The notes: generated by a model from the letters alone, not told the origin. A stretch of DNA of 64,000 nucleotides from Sceloporus undulatus (GCF_019175285.1 NC_056527.1:105872044-105936043); one strand, 5' to 3'; positions 21,965 through 36,400 are shown, counted from the stretch's first letter. Numbers and translations: made by a program.

Positions 21965-22904
21965 GTTTAATATAAACCTATACCTCCTGAGTGTTCTCAT
22001 TACTTTGAAACACATTTGCTGTGCCAAATCTTAACATTTATTCAACACTATGTTTTTTGAAAATCTACCTCTCCTGCTGTGAAAGAAAAGGTAGACAGGC
22101 TCCAGGAGCCATTTTATCTGGCCTTTCTGCCAGAATGTCTGATCCAACGGAGTTGTGGTGGGTAAACCTTGCTTTAGAAGAGAGCAGGGACAGGGTGATA
22201 TTTGTGGGGAAACACCAACTTTAGTAAGTGAACATTTCCCCATTAGCTTCTGTATCCCTGCTCCTTCCACATCGGGAAAACTTCTTTACTCTTCCACATC
22301 ATAATTGTGTTCTTGTTTCCACAACCATTTTCAAAATCTGGAGAAACCCAAGGCTTTGCAGTGGGGCAAATCAGGCACATTGAGTCAAGGTTTGCAAATA
22401 TGCACAATTTATTATCATTGCAGAATTTGGAGATTTTAAAGTTTTGATAATTTAAATACTCTCCCCATCCCCACATACTTCTTCCCACAACCTTCCCATT
22501 AAAGTATCACCACCCCTACAACCATCCCGCAGTAACATCTCTCACCCCACATCCATTCTTCCCCCACCCACCCCAAGCATCCTTTCCAGCCTGTTAAGCC
22601 ATCCATCCTCTCCTAATTCCTGGAATATTCACAGTCCCTATCCTTTTATAGCTAGCTGCTCACATCTGCTTACTTTCAATCCCTTCTGTCCATATAAAAG
22701 AAAAGTTTAATGTGCGTTTCTTTTTAATTTACCCTCTCCCCCCTCTCTTATTCTTTCTCTCTTTACATTTTTTCATATGGGCAGGTCAGTCTTTTAGAGA
22801 TCCCCACAACGTTTATATTTGCATTTATCCCACAACTGCCTTGCTTCAAACATGCATTTTAATGAAAAATCTGGATGATAATGATCTGATTCCTGTTACC
22901 ATAC

Positions 22905-23520
22905 ATTCCAACTGTTCCGATTTGGTACTGACAGTCCCTACTACTTTTCTGTCATTCCACTTTTTCAGCTGCTTTTAAAATGTCCCAGTTTTTTGTCTCC
23001 TCCTTGTCTCCTTTGCCCTTTGTCCTCGACTTCAGTAGCTCTGAACTAAGGGTTTTCAACCAGGGGTGCCCACATCCCCAGGGGGTGCAACCAAGAGTGG
23101 CTTTTAAAGTTCTTTTGTTCACCCACAGTATTGTATGTGGTTCTATTTGTGGTTCAAAAATTAGAAATTAGACTTTGTCATCTACAAATATGATATTCTT
23201 TCATAAGGGGAGCAAACACTAATCAAACATTTCCTAGGGATATGAGATGTAGTAAAGGTTGGGAACCACCTCTCTAAACTAAGTGCAAAGTGCAAAAGTA
23301 GCTTGCACACAATGAACTCAACAGGAGAGGGAAGAGCAGGGACCAGAATCTTGTTCTTCCCAATAGTTCAGGTAAAAGAAAACTGCCACAGCCTCTCCTA
23401 GCATGTATATTCTTTCTCATTAAGACATTTTGCCAACTTGGCCATAATCTGATGTTACTTGACCACATGTGTCCTGGTTTTCATCTGTGAAACGTTGGAG
23501 GGGATGTGTTACTAGTTAGC
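22905..23520 (+). repeat. dispersed repeat, copy B, interrupted
   Basis: Second copy of the 20402-20910 repeat, split by a hAT-like insertion at 23050-23274. Confidence 0.6.
23050..23274 (+). mobile_element. hAT-like MITE nested in a repeat
   Basis: Ends read AGGGTTTTCAACCAGGGG and, reversed, AGAGGTGGTTCCCAACCTTT. 8-bp flanks TGAACTAA (23042-23049) and TAAACTAA (23275-23282) fit a hAT target duplication with one change. Confidence 0.7.
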
Positions 23521-24284
23521 CCTTACTAGAGTAGACCCACTGAATCCATAGGATTTATACATGTTGACTCACCATTCAAAAAATAATAATTCAGTGGATC
23601 TACACTTGTTGGAACCACTGTGATCTTGACTTACATCTTCTTTTTGTAACCTTTCTTCTTTTTGTAATTTTTCCCACCTCTTTTCCAAAGGCAGAGAACC
23701 CAATAAGAGGAAAAGCCAGCATAGCTGCCCAGTGTGTTTAAACTGTTGTATCAGCTGCCCTAAACCTGGAAGTAACTGTTAACTCTTATCTCAAAATTTA
23801 CAATGTGATTTCCAACCAATATGAGGTAATAAAGAAGCCAAGACAGCCATTTTAGTTAATCAGGGGAACATTTTTTAAAGAAATATTCAGGCCTTCAAAG
23901 AATATATGTGGGCATAACAGAACCTAAACAAAAGGATAAGATGTCCCCCGCTTCCATTTCATATATGAAAACGAAGTGAGTTGACAGATGAATCTTACTT
24001 AAACTCTGGCAATGTTTTGGCTTCTTTCATCACACCTGAAGGCTAGTTCAGGGATGCAGAACTGGCTGTGTACTTTGTCCTGCGAGAGGGGGAAATGCCC
24101 ACAGAACTCAAGAGGAATGGCAGGCAGATTGCAGTGCTATCCCTCAACCTTTGTTGCCTATTTAGTTCTACCTGGCCCTGGAGTATAACGTGTGGAAGAG
24201 GCATTGGGACATGTAATCCAGCACCATCCAGACTGTTGCTGAAGGCCCAGCTCTGATTTTCACACACTGGATGGGGATGTCTAA

Positions 24285-24495
24285 ATCACAAAATCATAGA
24301 GCTGGAAGGGACCACAAAGACCATCTATTCCACCATGCAGGAATAAATACCTAACATATTCCTGAGAGATGGCCATCCAATATCTGTTGAAATATCTCAA
24401 AAGATATTTGAGACAGTCTATTCCACTGCTGAAGAGCTCTTACAGTAAAGATGTTCTTCCTAATGTTCAAAGGTATTCCAAGTGCATTCTGCTGA
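24285..24495 (+). repeat. CR1-like LINE fragment
   Basis: AAAATCATAGAGCTGGAAGG, GACCACAAAGACCATCTATT and GAATAAATACCTAACATATT follow the conserved CR1-type 3' region of amniotes. It is non-coding and truncated. Confidence 0.65.
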
Positions 24496-25582
24496 AGGCA
24501 CAAAGAATCCAGTCACCTGGGAGTGTGGACACTTAATGTTCATGCAGCCAATAATTCTTCTTCAGACCTTCTTGTTCAAGAGCTGGCATGGATCCCTCTG
24601 GTGTGTGGTGTGGAATTCCACTGCTCTTCCATTTTTGATGCCCACACACATTCCTTGGATGACTGTGTAGGGCTCTATCTATCAGGGAAATCTGAAAGCC
24701 ATTGAAAGCTGTGAAAATGATGCCATCACTAAGGCCATTTGAGGGAAGAAAGAATGCCTCAGATGGGGGGCTTCTTCCCTTAAGCTGAAGATTCTCACAG
24801 TGGATAGCAGATCTCCTGGTGGAGGCACAGACAGATGCCACATGAGGCGTGACAACTAAAGACAGAGGGCCATTACAGCCTTGCCCGTTATTTCAGTGTC
24901 AAAAGCCATGTGTTTTGCCAACTTTGTGCTAGTGCTAGAGTCACTGACGCAACCTTTGCAGGTTCAAGGGATGGATACTGTCAGCTGTTTCTTCCCCCAG
25001 GCAGTTCTTTCCAGTAGGTCAGTCATGATATTTCTTAAGAGAACATGCCAATGTGGTAGGATACTGGGAAGGCAGCTAAGCCTTGCTGGCTTTGGGAAAA
25101 TATCAGCTGGTGTAAGATAACCAGGAGTCTTGAGCTGAGGGCTCCAGGGGCCAGACTAAAGGGTTTTATTCTCTCTGCCATGTTTGCCGGAAGCAGCAGC
25201 TGCTAGCCTACTCTTGGGTCCCCTTAGCTATTACGGCTAGATACAGGCACATACCGCAAGACCAGGTTCACCACAGGTTAGGTGACACAAGTCAGTGGAA
25301 TTCCAGTTGGCCCTTTAACCAAATTCTCACCAGATTGTGGCTATCAATACCTCTGCCTCTCAGCTCCTGCCCACAAGAAGACTCATTCACCTGTCAGTTT
25401 GTCACTGTCCTGTCAAATATATCTGTTTGCTGTGTTTTCACCTTCTCCAGACACTCCCCAGAAGTGAAGACACTGAGGATGGGCCTATCTGTGGTTGCCA
25501 GTTCTAAAAGTCAACAAGGTACCACCAACTCAAAAAAAAAAGTCTCTCCCTTCCATAAACTATGCCTTAAACAAGGGGTGAG

Positions 25583-25682
25583 AAACTGACTCTCCAGATG
25601 TACTGGGCTACAACTCTCACAATCCTTCACTATTGGCTGTGCTGGCTGGAACTTCTGGGAGATGAAAACCAAATCATCTGGA
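25583..25682. mobile_element. palindromic MITE (CTCCAGATGT type)
   Basis: TCTCCAGATGTACTGGGCTA mirrors AACCAAATCATCTGGACC. The middle CTACAACTCTCACAATCC and TGGCTGTGCTGGCTGG is the common squamate hAT-like palindrome. Confidence 0.65.
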
Positions 25683-26311
25683 CCAAATGCATGCATGCAT
25701 GCATGCACACACTCGCTGCAAGTAGAAGCTGCCAGATGAAATACCTGTCTTTTTATTATCTTACCTAGGTACAGATATTCTTTTCTTGGGTGAAGAAAGG
25801 AAAGTGGAGCACTCTAGATCACTCATTTATTCCAGGGGCTCAAGACTCATAATTAGACCTAGCTGCCACTATTGTAAGTTCAACACAAACCAGCAATATG
25901 CTGTTTGAAGCCTAATAAATATTCTCTATAGAAATCAATGCTGGAAGGGCTTGGGTGGTTATCAAGTCTAATTCCCACCCCACCCACCCCCTGATGGAAG
26001 GCAAGCTCATGCATATATTTGCCCCCTTCCCAGAATTAACCCCCCAATTCCCTTGGCCTATACCAACGGTCCTTTTATCCAAAATCTGGCCAGCATGTAC
26101 TGTAAGCAGAGGGCAGGAATAGACAAGATTCAATACCCCTAGGTTTCCAAAAAGTATATAACTCCATTTGATTCTCTAAATCAATTCTGAACCCCCCCAA
26201 GACCACTCCTAATACAACCCATTCACCTTCAAGTGGTTCTTTTGGCACAACTGATCAGCGGCTAGTCCAATCTCTGGAAATCCTCGTCATTTCAATTGTT
26301 CCCCAGTACCC

Positions 26312-27395
26312 TTTATTACCCTCTCAATATAAACCAGTGGGGGACCGGGATGGTCAGGACAGACCAGTCACAAGAAAAGCCAACCAATCTCCATTAGTGC
26401 TGCACATAAATCATGGATGATTTTCCAAGTATGATGCACCCACTAGTCAGGACAATATGGAAGATATGTTTCCATTATTAACCAATGAGTGTCCATTACT
26501 TGTTTGCTACAGATTGGTGATGTGACCAACTTTTTCCATGGCATTTCATGTATCAACCAACAGATGCTGACCAATGCTTTTGAAAAAATGATACTTCGAG
26601 ATCATCCCATTGTAGGTTCATATAAAGGATTCCCATCCAAAGAAATCTCACCACTCACTTTGCTGGTTCCAATCAACCCTTAGTTGCTCCAAGGTAGTGG
26701 GTACGATTTGGTTGTTCTGTCTTGCCAGTGCAATTCTGTCCCAACGTTCAAATCAATGGTCTTGCATACATATACAACTAATGCTGGTTAATTGGGGAGA
26801 GTCACCAGCCCCATTCAGTTCCATTTGGCACAAAAGAGATTTAAATTGGCAGCCATGTTCCACATTCCAGGATTACAGCTGATGAGATTCAGAGAGATGC
26901 AGAGGGCTCAGAAGAAGTTGATGGCATGTTCTTAGAGATATCATTCCCTGACCCTGACCCTCTCAGTTTGGCACAGAGGATCCTTATGAGTGACGTATCG
27001 AAGAAAGGAAAGAAGCCAGGAGAGGACTGGGGTTATACATTCAAAAGCCAGTACTGGGTGAGGACCCCCTGTAAAATTGAGGAGATGTTTCCCTCATCAG
27101 CTGGTGGCCCTAAATAGTTCATACAAAAAGTTCCACCCCACTATTCTCAAGTGAAGATGTGGGGGGAAAGGGCAAGACAAAGAGGGGGAAAGTCCATAGG
27201 GAATCGGTGTCCGTATTAGCAACAATGGCTTCCATATCATGAACACAAATGCACGCACACACAAATGCATGTGTCTGTCCATTCACCACAGAAATTGATG
27301 TGGCATCTTGGCACCGGTATGTCAACCGGATAACTGGGCAGCATCCCTGAATGCTGAGACAAAAGGCAGCGGGGTTGTCCACTTTCTACTTTATC
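26312..27395 (-). other. candidate LMTK3 3' UTR
   Basis: The segment follows the LMTK3 stop. The first minus-strand AATAAA (plus-strand TTTATT) I see downstream is at 26312-26317, giving a UTR of about 1.1 kb. No SINE or MITE is recognisable here. Further signals at 25752-25757 and near 22404 could mark longer forms. Confidence 0.4.
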
Positions 27396-27412
27396 TCAGT
27401 TCTCTATTGGGT
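27396..27412 (-). CDS. LMTK3: LMTK3 terminal 17-nt coding segment (DPIEN stop)
   Basis: A pyrimidine tract ending TTCTTCCTTGCAG on the minus strand precedes AC CCA ATA GAG AAC TGA. With G from exon 14 this reads Asp-Pro-Ile-Glu-Asn-stop, matching the remembered human ending Gly-Pro-Val-Glu-Asn-stop at the same place. Phase, acceptor and residues agree. It would be missed by any ORF scan. Confidence 0.85.
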
Positions 27413-30400
27413 CTGCAAGGAAGAAGAGGAAAAATATTCCATTCAACAGAGTGGCTTTTGTTACATATCATTCATTCATTGCTTTAAAGCACACTGAGAA
27501 GCCAACTATGCATGATGGTTGATGCATGGTTTATTTTTTTAAAAAATCTGAATAGTATCAGCTGGGAGATGGGGCAGAATCACCATAAGTCAGAAATGAC
27601 TTGAAGGCACACACAACAAATATTGTTGGATATTGCCAACACTGATGATCCCAGTGAGAAAGTGCTCTGAGATCTTATTGATAATTACCGTATTTAGTGT
27701 GTTTAGTCTATTTAATTACTTTTATTATGTTAAATTGTTTTGATTTGTTCATATAGATTTTACTTGTATATCATTTTGAGATTTTGATATAAAACAGGAT
27801 AGAAATATTTTATTAAATAAACAAATGTTTCAAAAGAGTGTGAATGCAACATCATCTTTTTTTAATTAAGAAAGCATAACTTCATCTAACAGTTCAGAGG
27901 TGTGTAGAAGCTCAGCAGGAGCTCTGGATTTATTTTCTGGTTTCCTGGAAAAGTGAAGAAAGATTGGAAAGAGGCCCACAGCAAGAACTCTCCAGATTAC
28001 AGATCAGAGGAATACTGGAGCTGAGGCAAGCATACTGAGTCCACTGCCTAAGTCCAAGAAGAGTCTGGAAAGAGTTTTAATGGGGGCCCAGATTCACAGT
28101 GGAATACAGGCTTATGAAACTGCCCTGACAGCTCCAAAGAATGGGGATTTCCAACTTCAGAAGGCGGCCTGTCCACTGGACTATGGAAGGAAAATACTAA
28201 CTTAAGAGCCCTTCGTCTCTGAAAATTCCAGAGAATTTTCAATTCCAAAATTTTGTTCCTGTACAAACTGATTTTATCCCAGACATCTACATCTTCATGA
28301 TATTTTCTTCATACTGAAGTATTCCTGGGAACTCCTGACTTTACCAAAGGCTTTTCATTCCTTCTTCCCAGGTCAATTTAAACTAACACAGTGTTCTTCC
28401 AAACTGAAAAGTATCTCTGCTTGTCTGTCATTATTCAGCTACCAGTAAACACAGGTATTGTTTCCAAGACACAGATTCAACCTGAGATCAAGGGAAGGAA
28501 AAGGAATTTTTGCACCAAAATAAAATGATCTTAGCATTTAACTAGCATCATCTTGTAAAACACTTTGGGACTTTGACTATACCACCTGAATAATAATAAA
28601 GTTGATTTCTGAAATATTATATGAGACTAGATGTGACATGTGATCTGTGAAAGGGGGATCTCCAAGTGCTATCCATCAAAAGACTCTGCATTTATTCCTC
28701 CTTTCTCTCCAGAACAGATTTTTGGTGTTAAAAAAAAGGGAGGGAGACAAAAAATGGAGAAGGAAAGAAACTGAAAACAATATCTAAACTGCTCATAAAA
28801 GTTTGGGAATGAGATCAAGTGACTGCACAAGAAAAATCTTAACTGGAAACATCCCAAAATATGTTGGAATATAGATCCCATCATTCTAGCCAAGGAGCTG
28901 AACTTCAAGATCTGGAAGACCAAAGATTAAGAAGCACTGCACTAGAGCAATCTAGTGGAGAATTCTAAATACCTGACGAAACTACAAACCACAGGGTTTT
29001 TTAGGATGGCGCCATGACACTTAAAGTGATATAAATTGATATAACTGCATAGTGCAAACACAACCCAGTGATCACTCCACTCCCTGAATAAGAACCATAT
29101 GCCTCCAGTCCCCACTCACCAGCTGTAGGTCCTAGTTCAGTATCACAAGAAGGAGAAAGGTGTGGCTCCAGGGCAGGAGAGACGGTGAAGCGAGAGAACC
29201 TCAGGGCATCGACAAGACCAGACTCAGCCCTCTTAGCTGTGGGCAGCAAGGCAGGGGGCATGGGCATTGGTGAAGTCATGGCTGGGTGGGAGGGCTTGAC
29301 TGTGTTGGGGTCAGACACCATGGAAACATAGGATGGATTCTGAGCCATCAGGGGGAAATCATCATCCCACTCAAAACTGCCACCTGCATGCAGAAAGAAG
29401 AATAGGAAGGAGGAGAAAAGAGAGCTAGACTGAAGACTAGCATAGTCAGTGATGTCCATCTAGAAACAGGGCAATCCAGGTTCAAATCTTAAATATATTC
29501 TTTTTTGGGATGAAGGACTTTTGAATTAATACGGGGGATTGTGCTGGATGGGGGAGTCTGAAAACTGTGTGTTTTTTAAAAACATTCCCAATCTATATCT
29601 ATATAAGAGCCCTGGTGGCACAGTGCTTAAATGCCTGCAGCCACTCACTCACTCAAAATCATAAGGTTGCGAGTTCAATACCAGCAAAAAGGGCTCAAGC
29701 TTGACTCAGGCTTGCATCCTTCCCAGGTTGCTAAAATGAATACCCAGATTGTTGGGGGCAATTAGCTTACAGTTGTAAACCTCTTAGACACTGTTAGTTC
29801 AGTATGAAGCGGTATATAAATGAAGCTGTTTGCTTATATAAAATCCTCACTTATCAATTAAGCTCATTGTTTGACTCTGGAACAATCACTGGCTGCATCT
29901 ACACTGCAGAAATAATCCAGTTTGACATCAGTTTAACTGCCACGGCTCAATGCTAAGGACTCCTGAGAACTATAGTTTGTGGCGGCACCAGAACTCTCTG
30001 ACAAAGAAGGTGAAATGTCACACAAAACTACAATCCCCAGATTTCCACAGCACCGAGCCATGGCATTTAAAGTGGTGTCAAACTGTTTTATTTTTGCAGC
30101 CACTGTCTCGCTCTGTCTAGGCTACATTACAGGGGTGTCATGAAGATAAAGGAGAAGAGTGTTAAAGAAAAAGCATATATGGTGTCTGAAGCATCCTAGT
30201 GAAACAGGCGAATTAAGTAATTATTCCTTAAGTAATTGGAATCATTATTGCAAGTGAACACATTGCCAGAACTGGGAGAATGCATCATGAGTCTTTTAGC
30301 AGAGTTCACTAATCTGTATGAACACATGTGGACCATCAGCAGAACCTTGCACACACACAAAACCAGTTTTAAATAGGTACAAACATTCTCGTTTCGTTTC

Positions 30401-33400
30401 TTTCAGTACTTCCTAGGTTCATTGAACCTTACACTTGCTCCTCAATACCAATCTGAGCAAAAGAGTTCCTACTCTTTATTTCAGAATGGGAAAATCATCA
30501 GTTTTCTGCAGCTTCTACTGTCTTCGATTCCATTACATTGGCAGCTTTGCACACAGACATGCACAGTGTTAGCAAAGCAGTGTCTTTAATCTGTTCTCAC
30601 TTACAGCAACGTATTTTTAAACTGATGCAGTTGTTTTATGAACATCTCTCATGCTACTATTTTAATGACCTAATTAAATAAGTTACATTTGTTTCCATAT
30701 CATTATATTTTTAATTGCATCTCTAAGTCAATTTATATTTTAGATGCCCAAACGATAGGGTAGGTATTTCTTAAAGCAGAAAGAAATAAAAATCAGTGGT
30801 GCATCCTCCCTCCCTCTCTATGTATATATTTCCCTGCTGCAATACAAAACAGCCCTGCTGCATCCATTTATAATAACAAGGGAAAATATGTGCCACCATC
30901 TGCTTTATCAAATGTGACAATTTTGGATCATGAGCTTCCAAACAGGGGGGGAAAACAGTGAAGAGTTTACATCCTAAAAATAGTTTAGAGAATTAAATCA
31001 CACACAATATGTAATATTTTCCAAAGTTCTGATAGAGGAAGCATACTCCCCACCCCCAAATAAAAACCAGAAGGCATATTTCATTCAGGCTTATAATTGT
31101 AGCAAGTTTACTCTTAAAAACATAAAAGAGTAAGAATCAATAGTCTGCATGAATCATTAATCTGGCCATACTTTCTCAATGAAGAAAGCAAATTCAATGC
31201 AGGCACTCATGCACAGATGCAAAGGAGAGCCTCATCTGAGAAACCTAGTGAATGTGGAGGGCCCATTGTAGCCACTAGCAAGAGGATCTTTCTACTTTCT
31301 GTTAACTGCTACATCAGATCATGAGCCCTACCTTATATATTGCCTCTGTTCCCAATCTCTCAAACAAACCTTCTGTATCTCCACAGCACTTAATCCAAAC
31401 CTGATTCTGACTCTGCTGCTCCTGTCTCTAGATCTTCTTATCTCCATCTGCCTACTCTTAAACTTGACCTCTTGCCTAATCTCAGAGTTTGCTGCTGCCC
31501 CTGGTCCTGGTCTTCTTTGGAACTCAGCCTTGCCTTATGTAGTGGCTACAGTGGGCCCTCCGAATTCACTGGGATTAGGGGCTCAGGACCGCTGTGAAAG
31601 TGGAAAAACCACCAATTAAAAAACACTATATTTTTTAACCTGAGAGAAAACCTCTCTAGGAATTGCTAGATTCTCTAGCACAATTCAATGGTTCACATCT
31701 GCCAGAAGATGAGCACAGAATTGTGCTGGGGGACCTAAAAATGCCAGGAGAAGTGTTTTTATAAGAATCTGTAGGTACTCCAGTGTGATTCTATGGTCAG
31801 CTTCCAGGAAAATCATGCTGGAGGACCCAAAGATACCTAGAGAGAACATATTAATCAAATTTATGAATAATAAAATCTGCAAAAATCAAAGCCACAGATA
31901 TGGAGGATCAACTGTATATTCCTATACTGACTCTCCCCCAAGCTGCATCTACCCTGCAGAATTAGTGCAGTTTGACACTGCTTTAATTGCCATGGCTCAA
32001 TGCTATAGAATTCTGGAATTTGTAGTTTTGTGAGATATCTATCCTTCTCTTGTCAGAGAGTTCTGGTGCCACAACAAACTACAAATCCTGGGATTCCATA
32101 GGATGGAGCCATGTCAGTTAAAGCAGTGTCAAACTGCATTAATTCTGCAGTGTGATAGCAGCTCCAGTCTGACAACTAGTTTTCTCTGGGTCCCAGAATG
32201 TGACTCCGACTGAGGACAGGGTGACCATATGTCATAACCACAAAGAAGGGTAAGGCACCACAAAATGTAGGAACATTCAAGAAAAATGTAGGACACTACC
32301 AAATAAAAGCTAAAAATACTCATATAATATACAGTACATTCATTTCATATGGGCTATTTATAGCTGTATCTTTTTTTGCTGGTTCTTTTTTTTTTAGTAT
32401 GTGCTCAGTCATATTTTTCTGATGAACGTTGTTAAAATGCCCCGTTGGCTTTCAATAGCCTTACATTTGCAATATATTCTGAGCAAGACAAATGCTTAAA
32501 ATTATACTTTACTAGCAAAAAACAAAACAAAAACAAAAACAAAAAAAACCTCCTGCTCAAAATGGAAGACATTTTGGAATTCTTCCTGGACAGAAAATTG
32601 AAAAGTAAGACATGTCCTGGAAAGGAGGACATCTGGTCACCTTGACTAAGGCCTAACTATCTGCTTCAATATGTAAAGAGATTGTGTAGCACTTGGAGAC
32701 TAACAGAAAGAAAGAAGTTGGCAGCATGAGCTTTCATAGACTTCAGTCTACTTCCTCAGATCTCTCCACCATATGCATCTGAGGAAGTCAATTAGTCTCA
32801 AGGGTACTACAAGACCTCTTTGCATACTGATTTTACAGGCTAACATGGCTATATTTCTGAGTCTGCTTCAACTCATTTAACACAGAGACAAACACACATA
32901 CACACACACTCTCTACTTCCTCTCTGGCTATAATATTAATAAAATAAATAATAAATAATTTATTTGTATCCCGTCCAATCAACGACGAATCCAGGCTGCT
33001 AACAACAGTGGAAGTACAATAAAAATACAATAAAAAACAAGCTAATCCCTTCCCAGTCCCCAGCCATATAAAGCAGACAATAACAATAAGAAATATCAAT
33101 ACAGTGGCAATCAATAGGAAAACATAAGAACATTACAAGTCTGTTTGACTATAGAGTGGGATTGGCCCATTTCCTAACAAACTGGCCTTCCAAGACTAGC
33201 CAGGACAAGGACTTGGCTTTTGCCCAATACTCACTGAAGCCATCGGCTGGGGGAAAGGGATCAAGTCCTGGTTCTAACATTGAGCCAGGAGAAGGGACAT
33301 CACCATCTGGCGCTCCCTGTGAACTCAGTTCATTGGTTGGTGTCTCCTACAGACAGAAAAGAACAAAAATGATGGTAGAGTCTCACCATCGTCTCTTCTG

Positions 33401-36400
33401 GCACTTTTGATTTAAACTTTCCTCTCCATGCACACACATATTCTTACCTTGCTGTACACGTTTAAAGTCTGGATGCTACCTGCCACCTGTGTACTATAAA
33501 TTCTTTTCATTATCCTTTAACACCATGGAATGGCCACAGACCTTCTAACCTCCCAAATAATTTCAGTTAGGGGAAGTGAAAGGTCATTGTGATCTGAGAT
33601 TAAACCAGAGCCAAGAGAAAATAAGGTGGGTGGGCAGGTGAAGAAGCAAGGATGCCAGGGTGGATAGGGAGACAGCCCAAATTTGCCGAGGGACTAGACA
33701 AAGAAAGAACAATACGACAATAGCTGAAAGGAGGACAGAGCAGGCAGCTGGCTTAGGGCCTATTCACACAACGCTTTAACTATCATGGCTGCATCCTATG
33801 GAATCATGGGGTTTGTGGTTTATGGAGGCATTAGAGTTTTCTGGTTGAAAATTCTAAATCCTCTTCCCTAGACTGCCTATCCCATGTTTCCACAGGATGG
33901 AAACATGGCATTTAAAGTGGAATAATAGTGAGTGGCATAGGAGATTATTGCACTGCCTTTCTTCCCAGCCTCAGTGCAGGTTGAAACTTTTTTAAAATGG
34001 ATGTTATCACACACCTCTGTGCCCAGTCCAGAGGCATCAAATATCTGATCTTGGCATCCCATTCATTTCTCCCATACTTTGCAAAAAACGGCAAACTCCC
34101 ATCCTTTCAAAAAGTGCCAGAGAAGTATCGATCAGGAACAGGATGCCAAGATTGGGTATGCAATGCCTCCAGACTGGACATGAAGGTGTGCGTTTTAAAA
34201 AAGTTTTTAAAAGTTTTTGCCACACTGAGGCTGGGAGGAAAGGTAGTGTGATAATCTCCACAGTGATTTGAGAGTTGGATGATTCTGGAGACAAGAGTTT
34301 GATTCCCAGCTTGCCATGAAACCCACTGGGTGACTTTGGCCAAGTCACACTCTCAGACTCAGAGGATGGCCATGGCAAACCCTCTCTGAAAAAATTTGTC
34401 AGGAAAACCTTAGGGTCGCCATAAGTCAGAAACAACGTGAAGACACACGACAACAATACTATAATTCTGTACTATAGATGGACCTTTGGAAAAAGGGACC
34501 TGAAAGAAGTCCACCACAGTCCAAGTTACGTACCCTCAATGCTGGTCCTTCTCACCTGATCAAAGAGGTAGACAGTGACATCATCAAAAAAGGAGACCAT
34601 CTTTCGCTTGCGGTCCAGCTCAGCAGCTGCCTCCTCGGCTGAGCGTGGTGACTTGAGGAGACCACGCAAGTTGCGGGCATCATCACTTTCACTCACCACA
34701 ATGGGGACACCCCTCCCTCCACTTCCAGCCAAGCCTCCTTCCTCATCCTCCTCGGCATCATCTTCCTCCTCATCCTCTGCTGCTATGGCAGCTTCTCGCC
34801 CGCATAGCACTGGACCCTCCCCCAATGCTGCTCCTTCCCAAAATGGCCCTTTCCTTCCTCCACCAGGTGGAGGGAAAGTCTGCAAGGCCAGCGGGGGAAG
34901 AGACAGAGACAATCGGGACAGCTTGGCTGGAGGCAAGGGACAGAGGTCAAAAGTGAAGATGGACCAGGAGTGATTGGATTGAAGAGCCAGGGTTCAAAGC
35001 AGAGTAGAAATAAGGCAGGCAGGGAGGGAAAGAGACAGAGAGAGAGAGAGTTATTTAACTAAGAATATGTCCCTAATATTCTTGTCCCAACATATCTCTG
35101 TATCTTTTCTCTGCTTGTACCAATCTAAATTCTAGCTGGATTACGAAGATAATTTTGAATCAGAAGTTCTAAAATCATGGCCTTTGGGCCATCTGATGTT
35201 CCAAGCTCCATTCAGAGATGGTGCCTGTTGAATTATTTTGGAATAGTCAAGGCTTAGGTACTTGGTCCTCCCATTGATTTTTTTTTTTTCTTATGGTGGA
35301 GATAGCAGTAATAGAGACTAAGACCAGATGAACAGGCTTACAAGGTACTGAACTATGGCCTGTGATTATCATCTTACTGGGCTAGGATAACCTAATAATT
35401 CCCACCACCACCATAAAATATACAAGGCAATGGTTTTTAAAATAGGGAGCGAGGAATTAATTGTCAGGAATATTTTAGTGGTGGCTTCTCACACTGACAG
35501 GTCTTAAGATTAGACCTATGTGGTTTCTTCAAAATATTCTGTGAGTTACACAGGTACTTTGTCAAGGCTTAGGTACAACAATAATAAAAAATATTGAGTG
35601 GTTGTGTCCCCAGTGGTACATGGGAGGGGGGTGGTTTCTTGTAAGAATCCTGTTGATATGATGGCATAGGGAGCAATAGGAAGAGGGAAAGGTTATGGCA
35701 GCCTGGTGCCTCAAAAGGAGAAAGAAGAGGAGAAAGTGGTACTTCCTCCTCAGAAAGGAGATGGAGGTGGTTATGACCCCACCATACCAGTGGCCAGCTC
35801 TTCTACAGAGCTAATTTTTCCTTAATGCCTCTGGTGTGATGGGAGGCATGGAGCACACAATGAAGCCGTCTACTTCCTTTTTGGTGGGGTGCAGCTATTG
35901 CTGACTTCTTTTTCTCTGCTGGAAGAATATTAGTGTTGTGTCTTGCTCCATCCTTGGTGGCCTGGCATAGCCATCACATCTATCTCTTCCTCTTTCTGGG
36001 GCACGAGGAAGGGAAGGCATTAAAAGCTTTCTGGAATTGTGGGGACCAGAAGGGTAACTAATGACAACAAGGGGCTTTCTGGGGCAGGTGGGATGGTGAA
36101 TTTACAATTCATTGTGCCCCATGACCTAAGGTGACTGCTTCATTTAGCTCAATGGCAGGGCCAACCCTGTCTTCCCCATTCCCACTCTACCCAAGATATT
36201 TTGGTGCCTGAGTTGAAAGACAAGATGGTGCCCCTACATTCCATATACAAATGGATTCTTCGTCATCTCAACAGCTGCCTCCAGAGATAGACAGGGTAAT
36301 AGCAGAGTTGGCCTTCTCCCTGTTCGTTTTATGAACATCCCCTCTCCACACTGCAATCACAGATGGGACCATTACCTTTGATATCTTCCCCAGCTTGGTT

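Larger units (their letters stand above)
21965..26311. other. tail-to-tail intergenic interval
   Basis: The interval lies between the candidate polyadenylation sites of the two convergent genes. It contains a dispersed repeat with a nested hAT-like insertion (22905-23520), a CR1-like fragment (24285-24495), and a palindromic MITE (25583-25682). The remainder shows no gene, and its short open frames look like chance. Confidence 0.55.

Noticed and set aside
29001-29119. LMTK3 C-terminus reading straight through exon 14
   Set aside because: The added residues are unlike the family. A strong GTGAGT and a phase-matched DPIEN exon downstream explain the end better.
34575-34973. 132-codon Ser-rich plus-strand frame
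   Set aside because: Exact complement of LMTK3 exon 12.
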